From: Erysipelotrichaceae bacterium UBA1783
GTDB taxonomy: Bacteria > Bacillota_I > Bacilli_A > Erysipelotrichales > Erysipelotrichaceae
Direction of reading: 5' to 3'
Length of the DNA: 5,952 bases
Assembly: GCA_002315205.1 (NCBI GenBank)
Contig: DCGH01000079.1
Span: 1 to 5,952, forward strand
Below the pieces are notes generated by a model that did no database searches, was not told the origin of the DNA, and worked only from the letters and a program-made list of their open reading frames with translations. Made by a program: the position numbers and the translations under genes. Shown here in pieces: positions 5,920 to 5,952 of the stretch; position 1 is the stretch's first letter; each line of letters begins with the position of its first letter.

Positions 5920-5952
5920 AGCCCTAGGGATAAACCTTAGGGCTGTTATTTT
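5920..5952. terminator. Probable terminator hairpin at the right edge, possibly bidirectional
   Basis: AGCCCTAGGG (5920-5929) pairs with CCTTAGGGCT (5935-5944), including one G.U, around ATAAA. On the + strand it is followed by GTTATTTT up to the window edge. On the - strand it is followed by a T-rich stretch (complement of 5904-5919) ending in six T. The flanks fit a terminator in either direction; a convergent gene may lie to the right. Confidence 0.5.

Noticed and set aside
1..5952. CRISPR array, tRNA, rRNA or riboswitch
   Set aside because: No regularly spaced repeats, cloverleaf-like sequence, rRNA signature or recognisable riboswitch core was seen; leaders are too short for riboswitches except possibly in the last 270 bp.

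Overview
The window is 5.95 kb of low-GC, densely coded DNA with every confident gene on the + strand. The strong Shine-Dalgarno sequences, the short intergenic gaps with hairpin/U-tract terminators, the mannose-class PTS and the lactobacillus-type C69 dipeptidase all point to a fermentative, low-GC Bacillota (Firmicutes) that lives on sugars and peptides. An Erysipelotrichia- or Lactobacillales-like gut or mucosal bacterium is my best guess. I cannot name a genus from the sequence alone.

Layout: (1) 2-2091 is the 3' end of a PTS operon of the mannose/fructose/sorbose class. It holds IIC (start lies off the left edge), IID and IIB, packed with gaps of 10 bp or less and closed by a terminator. 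(2) 2162-2881 is a single gene for a TauE/SafE-type membrane transporter. (3) 2946-4124 is a single gene for a 12-helix MFS-type transporter. (4) 4189-5652 encodes a cytoplasmic C69 (PepD-type) dipeptidase. (5) 5685-5952 has no confident gene. It holds a short palindrome, a G.U-containing hairpin that hides a Shine-Dalgarno-like sequence, a possible 29-residue hydrophobic peptide with an overlapping leader ORF, and two further hairpins at the right edge.

Genes in (1) would work as one machine: IIC and IID form the membrane channel, and IIB carries the phosphate from IIA (not in view) to the incoming sugar. Genes (2), (3) and (4) each follow a terminator and have their own -10 box, so they look like independent transcription units and not parts of one pathway. 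The most distinctive structural feature is that each new promoter is pressed against the preceding terminator. In two of three cases the best -35 match lies in the terminator hairpin loop itself. I found no convincing novel multi-gene system. The least explained part is the last 270 bp.
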